Of a DNA stretch of 64,000 nt, positions 31,187 through 42,402 are shown piece after piece. A model generated the notes under the pieces. It ran no database searches, was not told the origin of the DNA, and saw only the letters and a program-made list of their open reading frames with translations. Position 1 is the stretch's first letter; the number at the start of each line of letters is the position of its first letter. A program made the position numbers and the translations under genes. Location: positions 124,001 to 188,000 of the forward strand of contig JACEFZ010021793.1 in NCBI GenBank assembly GCA_014155875.1. The letters are read 5' to 3'. Source of the stretch: Cepaea nemoralis. Taxonomy: Eukaryota > Mollusca > Gastropoda > Stylommatophora > Helicidae.

Positions 31187-31666
31187 CCCATATTTCTGTC
31201 TGTCCCTATCTTTTTTTCTTTCCGTCTGTGTATCTGTCTGTTTGCGCCCCTCTCTCTCCCTAATCTGCCTTTATAGAAGACAGCTGCATGGACATGTACA
31301 CATTTCAGTGTGTCTGTGTGTAACACATGAAACTACACACGTTCACTAATAACACACAGATAGCCTATGACAGGTCCGTCTTGAACAAGCATTGCTGAAC
31401 GTGAGCAGACCTACACGCTAGTTCACATAAACCAACAACTGGCGGCTTTTATCTCAATTGCATCCATCGTTTATGTTGTTGCGGCAGGGCAGGGGCGCGC
31501 GACGGCGGCGGATGCGAAATGCAGAACTCGGCACATTCGTGATGCTGTTATTGATCGACCTTGACCCACTTGCAGGCAATGTTTTGGAATCGTGCAGAAT
31601 TGAACCGTGTGAGATTCTTGTGAAAGAGGGGAAGGGTGTGTTTCTGGCAGGATGTAAACATGGCGC

Positions 31667-31676
31667 CAACGTGTGT

Positions 31677-31709
<33 letters not shown>

Positions 31710-31727
31710 GGGGGGGGGGGTGAACTG

Positions 31728-31786
<59 letters not shown>

Positions 31787-32057
31787 CAAAACAATATGAG
31801 AGTGGAGTAGAAAAGAGGGAAGGGAGATTGAGAGAGAGAGAGAGAGAGGGGGGGGGGCAAAAGAAATGGGAGCGCAGTAGAAAAGAGGGAAGGGAGATTG
31901 AAAGAGAGATGGGGAGAGAGAGAGAGAGAGTGCAAAGGTGGGAGAGAAAAAAGAGGATGGGAGAAGGGTAGGAACAATGGAAGAATGAGAGAGAGAAAGA
32001 AAGGGAGGACAAAATAGGATAGGAGAGGAGTAGAAAAAAGGGAAGGTAGATTAAGAG

Positions 32058-32111
<54 letters not shown>

Positions 32112-32189
32112 CGAGAGCAAGGGTGTGAGAGGAAAAGGGAAAGATAAGAGAGAGAGAGAGAGAGCAAGGGTGTGAGAGAAAAAGGGAAA

Positions 32190-32258
<69 letters not shown>
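31667..32258. repeat. (GT)n then long (GA)n / GGGAA-rich purine tract
   Basis: (GT)n at 31670-31708, a G-run, then about 540 bp almost purely purine on the plus strand: GA runs alternating with AGAAAAGAGGGAAGGGAGAT-type segments that repeat at about 90-110 bp. Minus-strand Ser/Leu ORFs of 240-278 residues are artefacts. Confidence 0.95.
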
Positions 32259-32259
<1 letters not shown>

Positions 32260-32749
32260 ACTAGTTGCAATGTGTATCCTGTGTGAGAGCCAAGCTGGCA
32301 CCCACATGCAAGGCTACCTCCAGCACTCGGATAAGAAATTCCACCCTATCCACTCAGGTGTGGAGATGGGATAGAGTACTGTAGGGCAGTCACCAGGGAA
32401 ATGAGACTACCCAAGGGTTCTGAAACTATAGGACCGTACATGTAAATAAATGTATACAGATATCTGGAACCCACAACTTCCCGTTGAGAATTATACCATG
32501 CTTAATTTCAATAAGTTGTAACCAAAATAAAGCATTTCCCTCTCTCTTGAAAACTTGATAAAATGATTTGACAAATACACGATTTGGTAGATACCAACCC
32601 ACCCACTGCAACCAAAGAAAATTCAAAACAGAAACCGCAGAAGGAGGGGGGGGGGGGAAGAAGAATAATGCAGTAGGATACAGTTAAAATAAATGAATCA
32701 ATCAAGTCTTATACTATCACCGTTTTGGAAACGTGCTGTAATGAATCTT

Positions 32750-32960
32750 CATGCCCTTTGTCTTGTGTCTGCATGGTGCGCCCATATAAGATTCTTCCAT
32801 TCCATCTTTTAATGTTACCCACTTATATGCAGCGTTATCTTCCTCTTGCACGCTTCCCCGTCAGCTTTTCTTCCATCACATAATTTAACACAGAGCTGTG
32901 CCTGTTTACATGGCCGATGTATCTTATTTGTCTCCTCTTTACGTCATGCAGAAATGTTCT
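32750..32960 (-). pseudogene. LINE C-terminal tail fragment, minus strand
   Basis: Minus-strand reading gives KRRQIRYIGHVNRHSSVLNY, then MEEKLTGKRARGR and stop. This is the same type of post-RT tail as families L-A/L-B, but a distinct sequence (IRYIGHVNR rather than FFGHVMRR), so a third LINE lineage. Broken and short. Confidence 0.65.
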
Positions 32961-32989
32961 CTTATATTAATGTTTTTCCCCTAGTGAAT

Positions 32990-33400
32990 TTGAATAACGA
33001 AGACACAAACAATAGATTGCACGATCTATTGCCTGACATATTTAGCTGCATGTCGTCAGGTAAATACTGTTGAAGTCACACAACATAAACTAAAGTAATA
33101 AGATAAATCCTTCACACTGAAATATACAACAAACATATTCACAGAGTAATTTGAATTGTCTACCACGGTTATTGTAAACTGATTATCAAGTCTTTTTGTT
33201 TGCACAAAGTTGGTTTCTTAAATGAATGGCAACTGCCTCTGCCAGATTTAACATGCGATCATTTTGTGTCTTAAACAACACACGAAACACATTGTTCCTG
33301 TCAATCACGTGACCGGTTTTCAAAATGCTTAGGTCAATCGATGATGTAGGAGATCTGCGGTGAGTAGGCTTTTCCAGGTTCCCAGAGTCTTTGCTTTATT
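32990..33400 (-). pseudogene. Penelope-like element C-terminus plus terminal region
   Basis: On the minus strand, about 33345 to 33195 reads SSIDLSILKTGHVIDRNNVF, then RVLFKTQNDRMLNLAEAVAI and LRNQLCANKKT. This resembles the extreme C-terminus of GIY-YIG Penelope-like proteins, where a conserved AEA(V/L)xI precedes the final PxLNxQ-type segment. Downstream, 33090-32990 carries the block CCTGACGACATGCAGC ... TGTGTCTTCGTTATTCAAA repeated elsewhere in the window. This copy ties that block to the Penelope-like 3' end. Confidence 0.55.
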
Positions 33401-33559
33401 ATTCTGTCAATCCGATTGGGTATGTTTTATTGGGTATGTTTTATTTTCTTCTCGTGCCACGATATTCTTCCGATTAGTCTATGTAACCACATTTTGAAAG
33501 TTTCAAGTTTGCTCATATATTGTTTATCCATGGCTACTTAGGTTTTGTACTTGCTTGAC

Positions 33560-33750
33560 TAATTTTCGTTATGAGAAGAAATAAACTGGAGAACTTGGTG
33601 ACAACTCGTAAGATTGAGAGGAAAAGAAGAAGGGGAAGGCAGAGAGATACATATTTAGATGACTTTGCCACATGACAAAATCGAGACAAAAACAGGATGG
33701 CGAAACATGACTGCCCACGCTTATCGGCATGGTACATGATGATGATCATG
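33560..33750 (+). pseudogene. LINE 3' tail (family L-A), plus strand
   Basis: VMRRNKLENLVTTRKIERK-like reading, an arginine/glycine-rich stretch, then WRNMTAHAYRHGT and stop followed by GATGATGATC. Stops interrupt the middle part. About 190 bp, 5' truncated. Confidence 0.75.
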
Positions 33751-33861
33751 ACTAATTCTTGGAGAACGTAAAAGTTTTCTTTGTATAAATATTATACATA
33801 CATGGGAATAATAACACCTGCTCTCCCACCACTCTTTATATCTGTATGCCTATGATTACAA

Positions 33862-34042
33862 CGTCCGCGCCTGTGGCTTAATGGTAGTGAACACAGTTTT
33901 AGCAGACGGATTTGCGTTGGTTTTCACAATAGTATGAGGAGGGACAAACTACACAACGTTAAATTTTCTAGAAAATCACAAAGAGCTAAGAAATGGTGGG
34001 GTTAATTACGACGTCCTGTAAACAGACCTGCAACTAACTATA
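33862..34042 (+). mobile_element. degenerate SINE family II, plus strand
   Basis: Head-like GCGCCTGTGGCTTAATGGTA, then TTGCGTTGGTTTTCACAATA, a decayed central domain and tail TACGACGTCCTGTAAACAGA. Confidence 0.65.
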
Positions 34043-34049
34043 GTAAAAA

Positions 34050-35250
34050 AGGACAGAAAAAAAAATAGAAATGGACAGAGAGCAACCATTTCAGTCCTGT
34101 GCTCCATATTTGATAGACTGTTGTGATGATATTTCAGATTAAACTACAGTGCAAACCGCTTAAGGCGATCTCGGGATGTGACGAATTTATGTTGTGAAGA
34201 ACGATATTGTATTGTACGTTGTACATGCATCATTCACTATACGCTTGAAACTGTTATAAGAGGAATTTCAGATTATAATAACTATTTCTTGGGTTCCAGG
34301 TGAGTTTGCTTTATCAAGTCCACTTGTATATGCTGAATGTTTAGTTTTGTCCTTGTTAACACAAATAACAAAAGGGTCCATGCTCATTACCATACCTTTT
34401 GGCGGGCGTGCTAGCGAAGTTGATAGCAAGCTGCGATGGTAATGTTATGAGCACGGTCGGACGCCTCGACGCCTGGGCTCGACACTTGCCAAAGTAAGGG
34501 AAAGATTGGCCACTTATTTCTCTTTACTCTCAGGTCTTCAAAATGAGAAGGCGCCATCACATCACTGGCCCATAAATGAAACTGCTTCTGGACAAATTAA
34601 ATTAACGATTGTAATTACCAAAGTGGTCAGTGACACTTACAAGTTTAGAACCGCTGCTGCAAGCATTCTTGTGAGAGCAGAGAACTCCTCACACTTGAGT
34701 GATCTCTTTCTGTTGTGTTATAAACACGGCCTCTCTGAGGCTGAAATATGTGACAGTGCGGTAAACCAGCCGCCACGGCCTCACTGGCGTTGACAGATTC
34801 GGCAGGGCGGTTAAAACAGTACGGCGGTTTGTGTCAGGCCTCAAGTTTGTTATGGGTCAGAAATAATGCTGACACAATAGTCACATGGCTTGCTAAAAAT
34901 AAACCACTTTTGGCATCGCAAACAAAGAGATCTTCTTTTCGGCTTGTCCCGAACACATCACATTACACGTCATTCTGTCACGACGGATACATCCATCCAT
35001 CCACCCACCCACACAGACAGACATATTATCATGTAACTGGTCCTTGCACAACGTGGCTGTCACCGAACAGGGTCTGAATCCTTTGCCAGTCTCCCTGCCT
35101 CCTGCAAATTCATTCATGTCAAATGTGTCTGCAATACCCTGTGTCCATCTTTGCGCGTCGTGATCCTAACGGACTCACGGGTCTGGTGAGAAAGGTAAAG
35201 ACGGCCTTGCTTCGGGCAGAGCCGCAGGCTTCCATTTAACAAACACAAAT
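34050..35250. other. no gene or clear repeat recognised
   Basis: Mostly unique sequence. Two consecutive 95-codon plus-strand ORFs (34506-34793, 34790-35077) overlap by four bases, but neither resembles a family I know and the composition is not distinctive. A (CATC)/(CACC) stretch lies at 34990-35015. Confidence 0.4.
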
Positions 35251-35251
35251 G

Positions 35252-35865
35252 TTGTTTGTCCATCAAGAATGATGATGACCATTTATTTCATCCCGTAGGG
35301 TTGAAAGTATGGAGCCGTGAGTTGTAAGATGGCTGGTAAGGCCTATTATGGCTCGAAATGTTCTTTGACAATGTGGACAAAGAATGCTTGACGTTCCAGG
35401 AGGGGGATCTCCAGCAGTGGTTTTTCTGTCCAGCTTTTCTTCACGCCTCTTGCAGTCCTGGTTACTTCACAAGTGACGACACCCTTGCGTAATGATGTAC
35501 GCCACGAATTTCGGTCTTTGGCAGCAGTCTCCCAAGGGTCATGATGAATTCCACAAGCTTTTAGTGAGATCTTCAGAGTGTCTTTAAAGCGTTTCATCTG
35601 GCCGCCTTCGGAGCGTTTACCAAAACGCAGCTCGCAGTAAAAAAAAAAATCGTTTAAGGAGCCTGTGATCTGGCATGCGAGTTAAGTGACCAGCCCAGCG
35701 AATCTGATTCTTCATTAGTAGAGTGTGGATACTGGGCATGGACGCTCTTTGTAGGACTTCAGTGTCTGGGATCTTGTCTTGCCATTTAATCTTCAGTAGC
35801 TTCCTAAGGCAGACTGTGTGGAAGTGGTTTACTTTCTTAGCGTGTCGTTGATAAACATTCCAGGT
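35252..35865 (-). pseudogene. LINE C-terminal region with remnant zinc-finger tail, minus strand
   Basis: Reading leftward: CLRKLLKIKWQDKIPDTEVL, HTLLMKNQIRWAGHLTRMPD, a frameshift at an A/T run (35639-35650), then KRFKDTLKISLKACGI, DPWETAAKDRNSWRTSLRKG and a degraded end. This is the post-RT domain of a LINE whose family normally ends in a C-x2-C/H zinc-finger-like motif (CxxC...IGLxSHLRTH). Here that end is broken. The pattern is the KIKWQDKIPDTEVL type common in invertebrate and fish L2-like LINEs; the clade assignment is from memory. RT catalytic motifs are absent. Confidence 0.75.
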
Positions 35866-36394
35866 TTCAGTCCAGGGGTTTCAGTCTGCACACCAATAAG
35901 CCAGACATGGGACAACGGATACTCACGCACACCTCAGGTCCTGTATGACATCACACTGATGTTGGACAACAGGATGCCTTCATCCGACATACAGGACTTC
36001 ACGTTGGAGCTCAAGCTAACGAACACAAGCAAGCAAGCAGTCCAGGGTTGATAAACACGCCGATAAACAGTCCAGGGAGAGTATCTGATGGATTTTCCCA
36101 CGCCTGACATGCTGGTGTTGTGGGAAACGAGCAAGCGGACAGTTTGGCTGGATCTACACCCGTATATTGCCACAAGCATCATGCATGTTGTCAACACGTT
36201 GCCTTGAATATGTTTCCATGTTTGCTGGCGTTGTCTCGTGCTGTAGTCTCCGTATATTTATTTATATATCAGTAACCCATTCGCTGGTTACCCTTCACCT
36301 CTTTGCCGAAGACAATCATTGTATTACTTCACTGGTTCAGCTAACACCCGCACCCGCACTTTTCTTGGTAAAGTATGTCACTTGGAGGTAGCAG

Positions 36395-36800
36395 CTATGA
36401 CGTATTACACCATGTCATCTCATCATCATGATGTGCCCCGTCAGCCGGCCAAGCCATGCCTACATATGCACAGATTTCGATCCTTGGTCACTGGATCAGT
36501 TGTGTTGATCTTTCTCCACACCAAAGTCCCAGTCCATCCAGCATTGTGTCTCGGGCTGCCCCTGTTGCCTCTACAGCTGGACTATCCAGTCGTCAAGTTG
36601 TCTAATGCCTCTCTTCTCGTTACACGATCACAGAACGCTGTGTTCTTCATATGTGTGTATATATACTGTTCGTTCTGCTTTCATTAGCCTTTCCTAAGCA
36701 CTCGTTATTAACTCTGGCTGTCCAAGGTATTCTCAACGTGCGTCTCAGAAACCACATCTCCGTTGCCGTCAAGCTAGAAACGATTCTACTCTTGTTTCCA
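36395..36800 (-). pseudogene. LINE tail (family L-A), minus strand, about 400 bp
   Basis: The 3' end at the left shows CATCATCATGATGTGCCCCG, the inverted stop/tail of family L-A. At the right, the minus strand reads TATEMWFLRRTLRIPWTARV, the segment joining the RT thumb to the basic tail. Several stops and indels. This is the longest copy on the 5' side. Confidence 0.75.
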
Positions 36801-37049
36801 TTACCCCTACCTCGTTCAACCATAAAAAGAGAAGTTACCATTAGGTAACACACACTCAAACACATAATCACTGCCAGCTATATGTATATGTCTCAGACAT
36901 GTCTTTAGGCAAACTTAGGCCAGTTTAGTTCGCTTTGGTGGACGATCATGTGTCCGATCACGTGTCAGGTCTTAGTCAGATATGACTGAGCTACCATATG
37001 AAAGTAGACGGTACTACCTGTTTTCTGTTAGCGCCGAATGTTGGGCGGC

Positions 37050-37405
37050 GCTTACCAAACCCGACACCTCACATTGTGCCGACGGCTTCGGGCGGAGGAG
37101 CGCAATTGGGTAGGTATAAGTCTTATCCCGGTGCGAGGAAATGCAGTCTAAAGACAAAGTGTCATGGCAGGGCAGACCAGGCCCTAAAGCCTTGGTTGAC
37201 AGCTGGTCTAGAATCGAAGCTCCGACAGGCGGACAGCTAGAGCATTGTTTTGCTGATCCGGCAGCCTCTGCAGCTGGTCTTGTTCCAGTCGTATTGGTGT
37301 TACCTTTCTTCTGGAGTGAACTAGGCAGGCCGAGAGAGGGATCATGCTGCATGGGTAACACATGATCTGTATATTTCAGCCCAGGCTTTGTACTATGGAG
37401 AGGTA
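37050..37405 (+). mobile_element. dispersed LINE-associated repeat (family K)
   Basis: TGGTCTAGAATCGAAGCTCC, GACAGGCGGACAGCTAGAGC, GATCATGCTGCATGGGTAAC and TTTCAGCCCAGGCTTTGT occur again in reverse orientation at 44535-44765. The repeat runs almost directly into LINE coding relics at 37425, so it is probably an upstream part of that LINE or its untranslated region. Confidence 0.6.
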
Positions 37406-37424
37406 TAACTCCATCCCTGGTCTC

Positions 37425-37905
37425 AACTTGTCTCGGAATCTCACAAATACTGAAGTATTAGAAAGATCCGGTTGTGTGACGGTTTGTTCCATGCTCAGTC
37501 TTCGTAGACTTAGATGGATAGGACACGTTAGGAGGATGGATGATGGTAGAATATCAAAGGAAATCTTTTTTTTTTGTTGGTGTGAATCAGATGGGCAAGA
37601 GATCTCGAGGTCGGCTTCTTCTACGATAGAAAGATGTGTGTAAGCGGGACATGATTGACACAGGTATTGATAACGCATATTGTGAGCAAGTCGCCACCGA
37701 ACGTGTTGCATGGAGTGCAAATATCAGAAATGGAATAAAGGCAAAGGAGAAAATTATTGCAGATAGGACACATACTGAGCGCATGAGACGTAAGATGGTG
37801 CGTGATGGTGAAAGTGACAATGTGTTCATATGCATTCATTGGGGACGAATATTTATAGCGCGAATTGGTGTGATCAGCCACATTAGCTACCGCCATGGAT
37901 TGTAG
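37425..37905 (+). pseudogene. LINE C-terminal region with degenerate zinc finger
   Basis: Frames read NTEVLERSGCVTVCSMLSLR, RRLRWIGHVRRMDDGRISKE, a frameshift around a T10 run (37567-37576), KDVCKRDMIDTGIDNAYCEQ, ATERVAWSANIRNGIKAKEK and a terminal FICIHWGRIFIARIGVISHI. The end corresponds to a CxxCxRxFxxRIGLxSHxR-type zinc finger in intact LINE relatives. The second cysteine is Trp here and the final basic/His-Cys end is altered, so metal binding is lost. Dead copy. Confidence 0.8.
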
Positions 37906-38559
37906 TTATTAAGCCTTTTTTGAAGCACAATTAACAAACTACCGCCTGTCAAGACGGCAAGGTTGCAATGAATATGAATGAATAGTGGACGATCACGTTT
38001 GTTGACACCACAGTTTGAGAATCCTCGATGCGAACTCACCAATCAATTCTCGTTGCACGGAAAGCCAGCTGACAGCTGGTTGGATGGCTAGGGCAATGCC
38101 AACAAAACGCGAACACCGCCAGTTGGAAAGGATGGTCATAGTACGAACCAACAGATGTCAGTCATCTTTGCGATTGTTCCTGCATCTCTCGCATGGTCTT
38201 TGTAGACTGTTCACTGTTTGTTCTAACGGTGGACTAGAGGATTGTGTGAAAGTTACGTTTGTGTAAACCAACCGACGGTGCGATTTATGCATTAGGCGAA
38301 ACATTGTGTTGATATATACTTGCAGCATTCGTGTGGAGTGTTCTGTTGCGAGCGGATTGTGTTGGACTTCCCGTACGAGAGCTGTCTGATCTCTGGAATC
38401 TAACGTGAGTTTTATATAGAAACAACATTAAGACCAGCTTTATCATCACAATCATCATCGCCACCGCCAACATAATCATCAAGTGTTCCATTCTGTGTGA
38501 AGCTTCCTGTTTATTCCATTCTATTGTTGTCTGCCTTGTGCCGCTCTCTTTACTTCTGT

Positions 38560-38775
38560 AGGGAAGTGAATACGCCGCCTGCCTCTTGCTCCGAAGGTTG
38601 TGGGTTCGATTCCGGCCTACGTCGTACGGTTCACGAGTGCATTTTTTTCGGAGACTCTGAGGTCGTCGCTGGGACTACGGAGTTCGTGCTTTGTGTGACG
38701 ATTTCGGCAGGCTCTCTTCGGGAAAAATAAACCGAGCTATATGAGGACACCCCGCCCTTCCTCATGCTTTTAAAA
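38560..38775 (+). mobile_element. tRNA-derived SINE (family B)
   Basis: GCCGCCTGCCTCTTGCTCCG, B box GGGTTCGATTCCGG, TTCACGAGTGCATTTTTTTC, ACTACGGAGTTCGTGCTTTG and GAGCTATATGAGGACACCCC. About 215 bp. Confidence 0.8.
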
Positions 38776-38934
38776 CCCTCTTAACCTCTGTAATCCAGTG
38801 TATATACATATTTATCATTGACATAGTCCCAATCCACCCAGTATTGGTAGATCTGTGCTAATTCTTTTACCCTGGTGTGGCCATTACAGGCCGATTAGAC
38901 CGCTGACAGGGTTACATTTCAAAATGAGAAAACC

Positions 38935-39100
38935 TACCCCCGGTGGCACGGTGGTTCTTGCGCTTGCCTGCCAAGACAGAGGTTCGATTCAACCACCATC
39001 AGCTGCATTATCCAATCATTACATCTATGGCCATACATTGAGAAAACCCAAGAATAGTCCACTAAACAGCCTTAGTCCGCCACCAACAGGGCTATAGAAT
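38935..39100 (+). mobile_element. tRNA-derived SINE (family E)
   Basis: A box GGTGGCACGGTGGTTCTTGC and B box GAGGTTCGATTCAACC at tRNA-like spacing, then CATTATCCAATCATTACATC. No tRNA acceptor stem. Ends where the next, minus-strand SINE begins. Confidence 0.6.
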
Positions 39101-39104
39101 TAGT

Positions 39105-39335
39105 TGCATATCATGTGCAGGAGCAGCAGTCAACCCCAGCATTTTTTAACCGTTTGTGATCCCTGGGCAAGTTTACGTACAATAGTTAGCCATTGCTTTC
39201 TAAACGACCGGCACTCATACCATTGTATGGAAACCATCACAAGGCTGTCTGCTTCTTCATCGCCCACACTTGTGTTTCGAACGCGATGTGCGGGATTGCG
39301 AATTGCATTCATAACTCCGTCACCACAGAGGAAAG
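39105..39335 (-). mobile_element. SINE family II, minus strand
   Basis: AGTTGCATATCATGTGCAGG, CAATAGTTAGCCATTGCTTT and CGACCGGCACTCATACCATT, an inverted B box GTGTTTCGAACGCG, and head AATTGCATTCATAACTCCGT at the right. Confidence 0.8.
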
Positions 39336-39402
39336 AAACAGAAAGATCTAAAACCCCACGGAGAAGAGAAGGAGAAACAGAAATGAGCAATATGAGAAGA
39401 CA

Positions 39403-39475
39403 TGCACGGGGCAGCATGGGACAGCATGGGACAGCACGGGGCAGCATGGGACAGCACGGGACAGTATGGGACAGC
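39403..39475. repeat. 10-bp tandem repeat
   Basis: Seven copies of GGGACAGCAT / GGGGCAGCAT / GGGACAGCAC. Short and recent. Confidence 0.9.
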
Positions 39476-39549
39476 TAAAGATAGGAGGGCATGGAATGAG
39501 TTGGTTGGGGGACTATGATGCCCACAATCGGGGGTAGAGAACAACAGAG

Positions 39550-39720
39550 GAGGTAGAAGACGCCCGTGGGTTCAACCCGGCCTCGTCACATTGGCACCAG
39601 AACATTTTCTGGGAATGAAAAGAGAGCTGGCCTCCCACCTTGTATGTTGTGGCCTAGAATATGTGAAGATCTTACTCCACATTCCAGAGACTGGATCTGT
39701 TTTGTGACCGTTGCCTTTTC
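39550..39720 (+). mobile_element. SINE family E body fragment
   Basis: B-box-like GTGGGTTCAACCCGG, TTTTCTGGGAATGAAAAGAG and TTGTGGCCTAGAATATGTGA match 40680-40865 in order. Confidence 0.65.
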
Positions 39721-40200
39721 TCCCTCTGTGAATATTTATAACATGTGTGATGTTGGTTACATATATTTAGATTCTAGCCGAAGTTAAGGAGTTCGTACAA
39801 CGTACTGAGATTCTCCGTACCCTAAACTACAGGAGTAGACTGGGACACTGGAGATATCTGCGTGCAATGAAAGTGATCCTTAATAAACATCCCACCCCTC
39901 CCCTAAAACATACCCTATTCGATCTCTAGTGTCCTTTGTTTACCCATGACTCGCTTGCCCAGTCAGATGCCTCTAGTAGTCTCTTGTGCCCCCCCCCCCC
40001 CCCATATGTTAGGGTGGGTGTGTCTTTTATTTATGTTTGGTTTCAAACTGTGCCGGTATTAAAACTTAGTCGCTGTGTAATAAATTGATTGCTTCATTAT
40101 TTTGATTGTCAGTAGAACATAATTACCACCATGTGGTTGTAAATGCTGAATGTCTCAGTTGTAGTGCGCCGTATATCGAAAATGCCGTATATCGAGGTTT
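39720..40200. other. no gene seen
   Basis: Unique-looking AT-rich sequence with a C15-type run at 39990-40004. No supported feature. Confidence 0.5.
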
Positions 40201-40211
40201 TAGTGTGCTAT

Positions 40212-40398
40212 ACGTTCTCCGTGGCGGTGGCGTTACGGACACGATTCGTAATGCCGCTTACCCGCGTTCGAAACAGCGGCGACCATTTTGGCAGCAGACC
40301 GTGTCGCACTGGTTTTAACGTGTTGGCATGGGAGCCGGTCGTTCAGAAAGCAATGGCAAACTACTGAACGTAAATTTGCCAAGACATTAACAACGGCA
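40212..40398 (+). mobile_element. SINE family II whose tail continues as (TTC)n
   Basis: Head CTCCGTGGCGGTGGCGTTAC, B box GCGTTCGAAAC, linker TTTTGGCAGCAGACCGTGTC, central domain GTCGTTCAGAAAGCAATGGC and CAAACTACTGAACGTAAAT. The 3' end is replaced by the TTC microsatellite at 40399. Confidence 0.85.
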
Positions 40399-40486
40399 AT
40401 TCTTCTTCTTCTTCTTCTTCTTCTTCTTCTTCTTCTTCTTCTTCTTCTTCTTCTTCTTCTTCTTCTTCTTCTTCTTCTTCTTCTTC
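40399..40486. repeat. (TTC)n microsatellite
   Basis: About 29 perfect TTC units directly joined to the truncated 3' end of the preceding SINE. Confidence 0.97.
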
Positions 40487-40626
40487 AAACAAAGGCCGTT
40501 CTAGACTCTAGTTATGCTCTATTCTCAGCCTTTCTCAGCGCGTCTCTTATCCAGCGAAACGTCTTGTATTCACCCCTTTGTTCACTGGTATTTGTCTAGT
40601 GCTTTCTGTGAACTCCATCTTGGTGA

Positions 40627-40885
40627 ATGCTTGCACTGAGAGTTGGTGCACGCGGTGCTTGGTGCACTTGCCTGTCCAGACAGCAGTCCGGGTTCAACCC
40701 CCAGCTGAGGCAGGGTTCGTTTGTCCGACCAGTATTGCTCTGTGGTCAACCCAGGCTCGTAAAAATGTACCGGACAGTTGTCAGGGGGAGTATTCTGGGA
40801 AGGGAAGGCGGCCAGGAAGGGAACTGCCCACCTTCACCTCTTATTTTGTGGCCTAGAATATGTGAGACCTCAGACCCCAACGGCA
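40627..40885 (+). mobile_element. tRNA-derived SINE (family E), longest copy
   Basis: A-box-like GTTGGTGCACGCGGTGCTTG, B box CCGGGTTCAACCC, body AGTATTCTGGGAAGGGAAGG and TTTTGTGGCCTAGAATATGT. About 250 bp. Confidence 0.7.
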
Positions 40886-41046
40886 GTACCTGCTACGAGA
40901 CTGCCCATTTTCTAACACACGGAGTTAATGTAGCAATCTGAGGGACAGAAACAGTCCAGACATTGTTTGCATGCCAGCAGCCAGCCTGGACAGTGGGCTG
41001 ATTGTAGACCCAGCTTGTGTCGGTGGTTCCTTCAGTTGCCTGGGGT

Positions 41047-41354
<308 letters not shown>

Positions 41355-41359
41355 CTCCC

Positions 41360-42140
41360 CTCCCCGTGCATGCTACGTTATACAGAGAACTCGTTCTGTA
41401 GAACACTCACCGCACGTTGACTATATCAGCCTAACATGATCAGTTGTCTTGATATGGGGAGGTGTGACGGGGCTGTTTGATGGGAGACATGGCAGAAAGG
41501 TTTCACAAGGGAGGCAGAGACGGGGAGGAGTGACTGGGAGGTTTGACAGAGGGAGGTGTGACTGACATGTTTGACAGGATGAGAACATAATCAACAGATT
41601 AGACAGAATGCTGTTGGTAAACATGTGAAGATAATCATCGGTAAATAAGCTCAGACAATGTGTTGTGTTCTGGTTCACATGGTTAGTTGGTGCCTGACCA
41701 GGTTCCGTGTGTACATCAGACCTAAGTGTTGAAAGTAACATGATTTTATGTGCCACTGTTGACAAGTGTGCACATCCGCACACTGAGTTCACGCTAGCTT
41801 CCCTAATTTAGCCTTTAAACAACAATCTGACATGAACTAGTTGTTACGATTCCGACGCCCAGCGTTAGTTACGCGGGAGCTTCAAATGAAAACCTTAAAA
41901 GTGTGATGTTAATTACAGTAACCATGCCATTGTTTAGTAACCTGTCATTATTGTTGTTAAGGATGTCAAGAGTGTTAAGCACGTGACATCACGGCACAGA
42001 AAACACGGTGACGTTGTAAGGACAGTTTAAAGATGCTTGCCCCACTTTTGACATGCACCAAAGCGTTGTAGCGTTCTGTTATCCGTTTATTGTTTAGTAA
42101 AGGGGTGAAACCTATAGGAATTCATAGGCGAATAAAGGTC
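41360..42140. other. no gene seen; weak 25-35 bp repetition near the left end
   Basis: 41455-41590 contains GGGAGGTGTGACGGGG / GAGGAGTGACTGGGAGG / GGGAGGTGTGACTGAC variants, a loose tandem repeat. The rest is unique-looking. The 123-codon minus ORF has no recognisable domain and lies partly in the repeated segment. Confidence 0.45.
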
Positions 42141-42147
42141 AAGACAT

Positions 42148-42345
42148 GCCGGTCTCTGTGGTCTAGAGGTTACACCACTTTCTCCGTAATCTCGTATACT
42201 CTCGTAAGTAACGTGACGTTGCGCGAGAATTGGAAACGGTTCTCTCCGCGTCGGTAACTTACGGGGTATGTGAGCCGGCCACTCAGAAAGCAATGGCAAA
42301 CTACTGAGAGTAATCTTGCCAAGAAATCAACAATCAGCTGAAAAA
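42148..42345 (+). mobile_element. SINE family I, plus strand
   Basis: Head GCCGGTCTCTGTGGTCTAGA (A box GTGGTCTAGAGG), TTTCTCCGTAATCTCGTATA, body TAACTTACGGGGTATGTGAG, central domain CACTCAGAAAGCAATGGCAA and CTACTGAGAGTAATCTTGCC. Truncated in the tail after GCTGAAAAAC. Confidence 0.85.
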
Positions 42346-42402
42346 CATTTTTTTTAAAATGTTGATACATGCCTATCAGTCCAACAAGTGTTTGAGTTGA
42401 GT

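Noticed and set aside
31471..32307. 278- and 240-codon Ser/Leu-rich minus ORFs resembling signal or mucin-like protein
   Set aside because: Translation of a (CT)n tract; two frames are open in parallel.
34506..35077. Two consecutive 95-codon ORFs overlapping by four bases, looking like coupled genes
   Set aside because: Overlapping start/stop coupling is a bacterial feature; no homology, no codon signal and no ribosome binding context in an animal genome.
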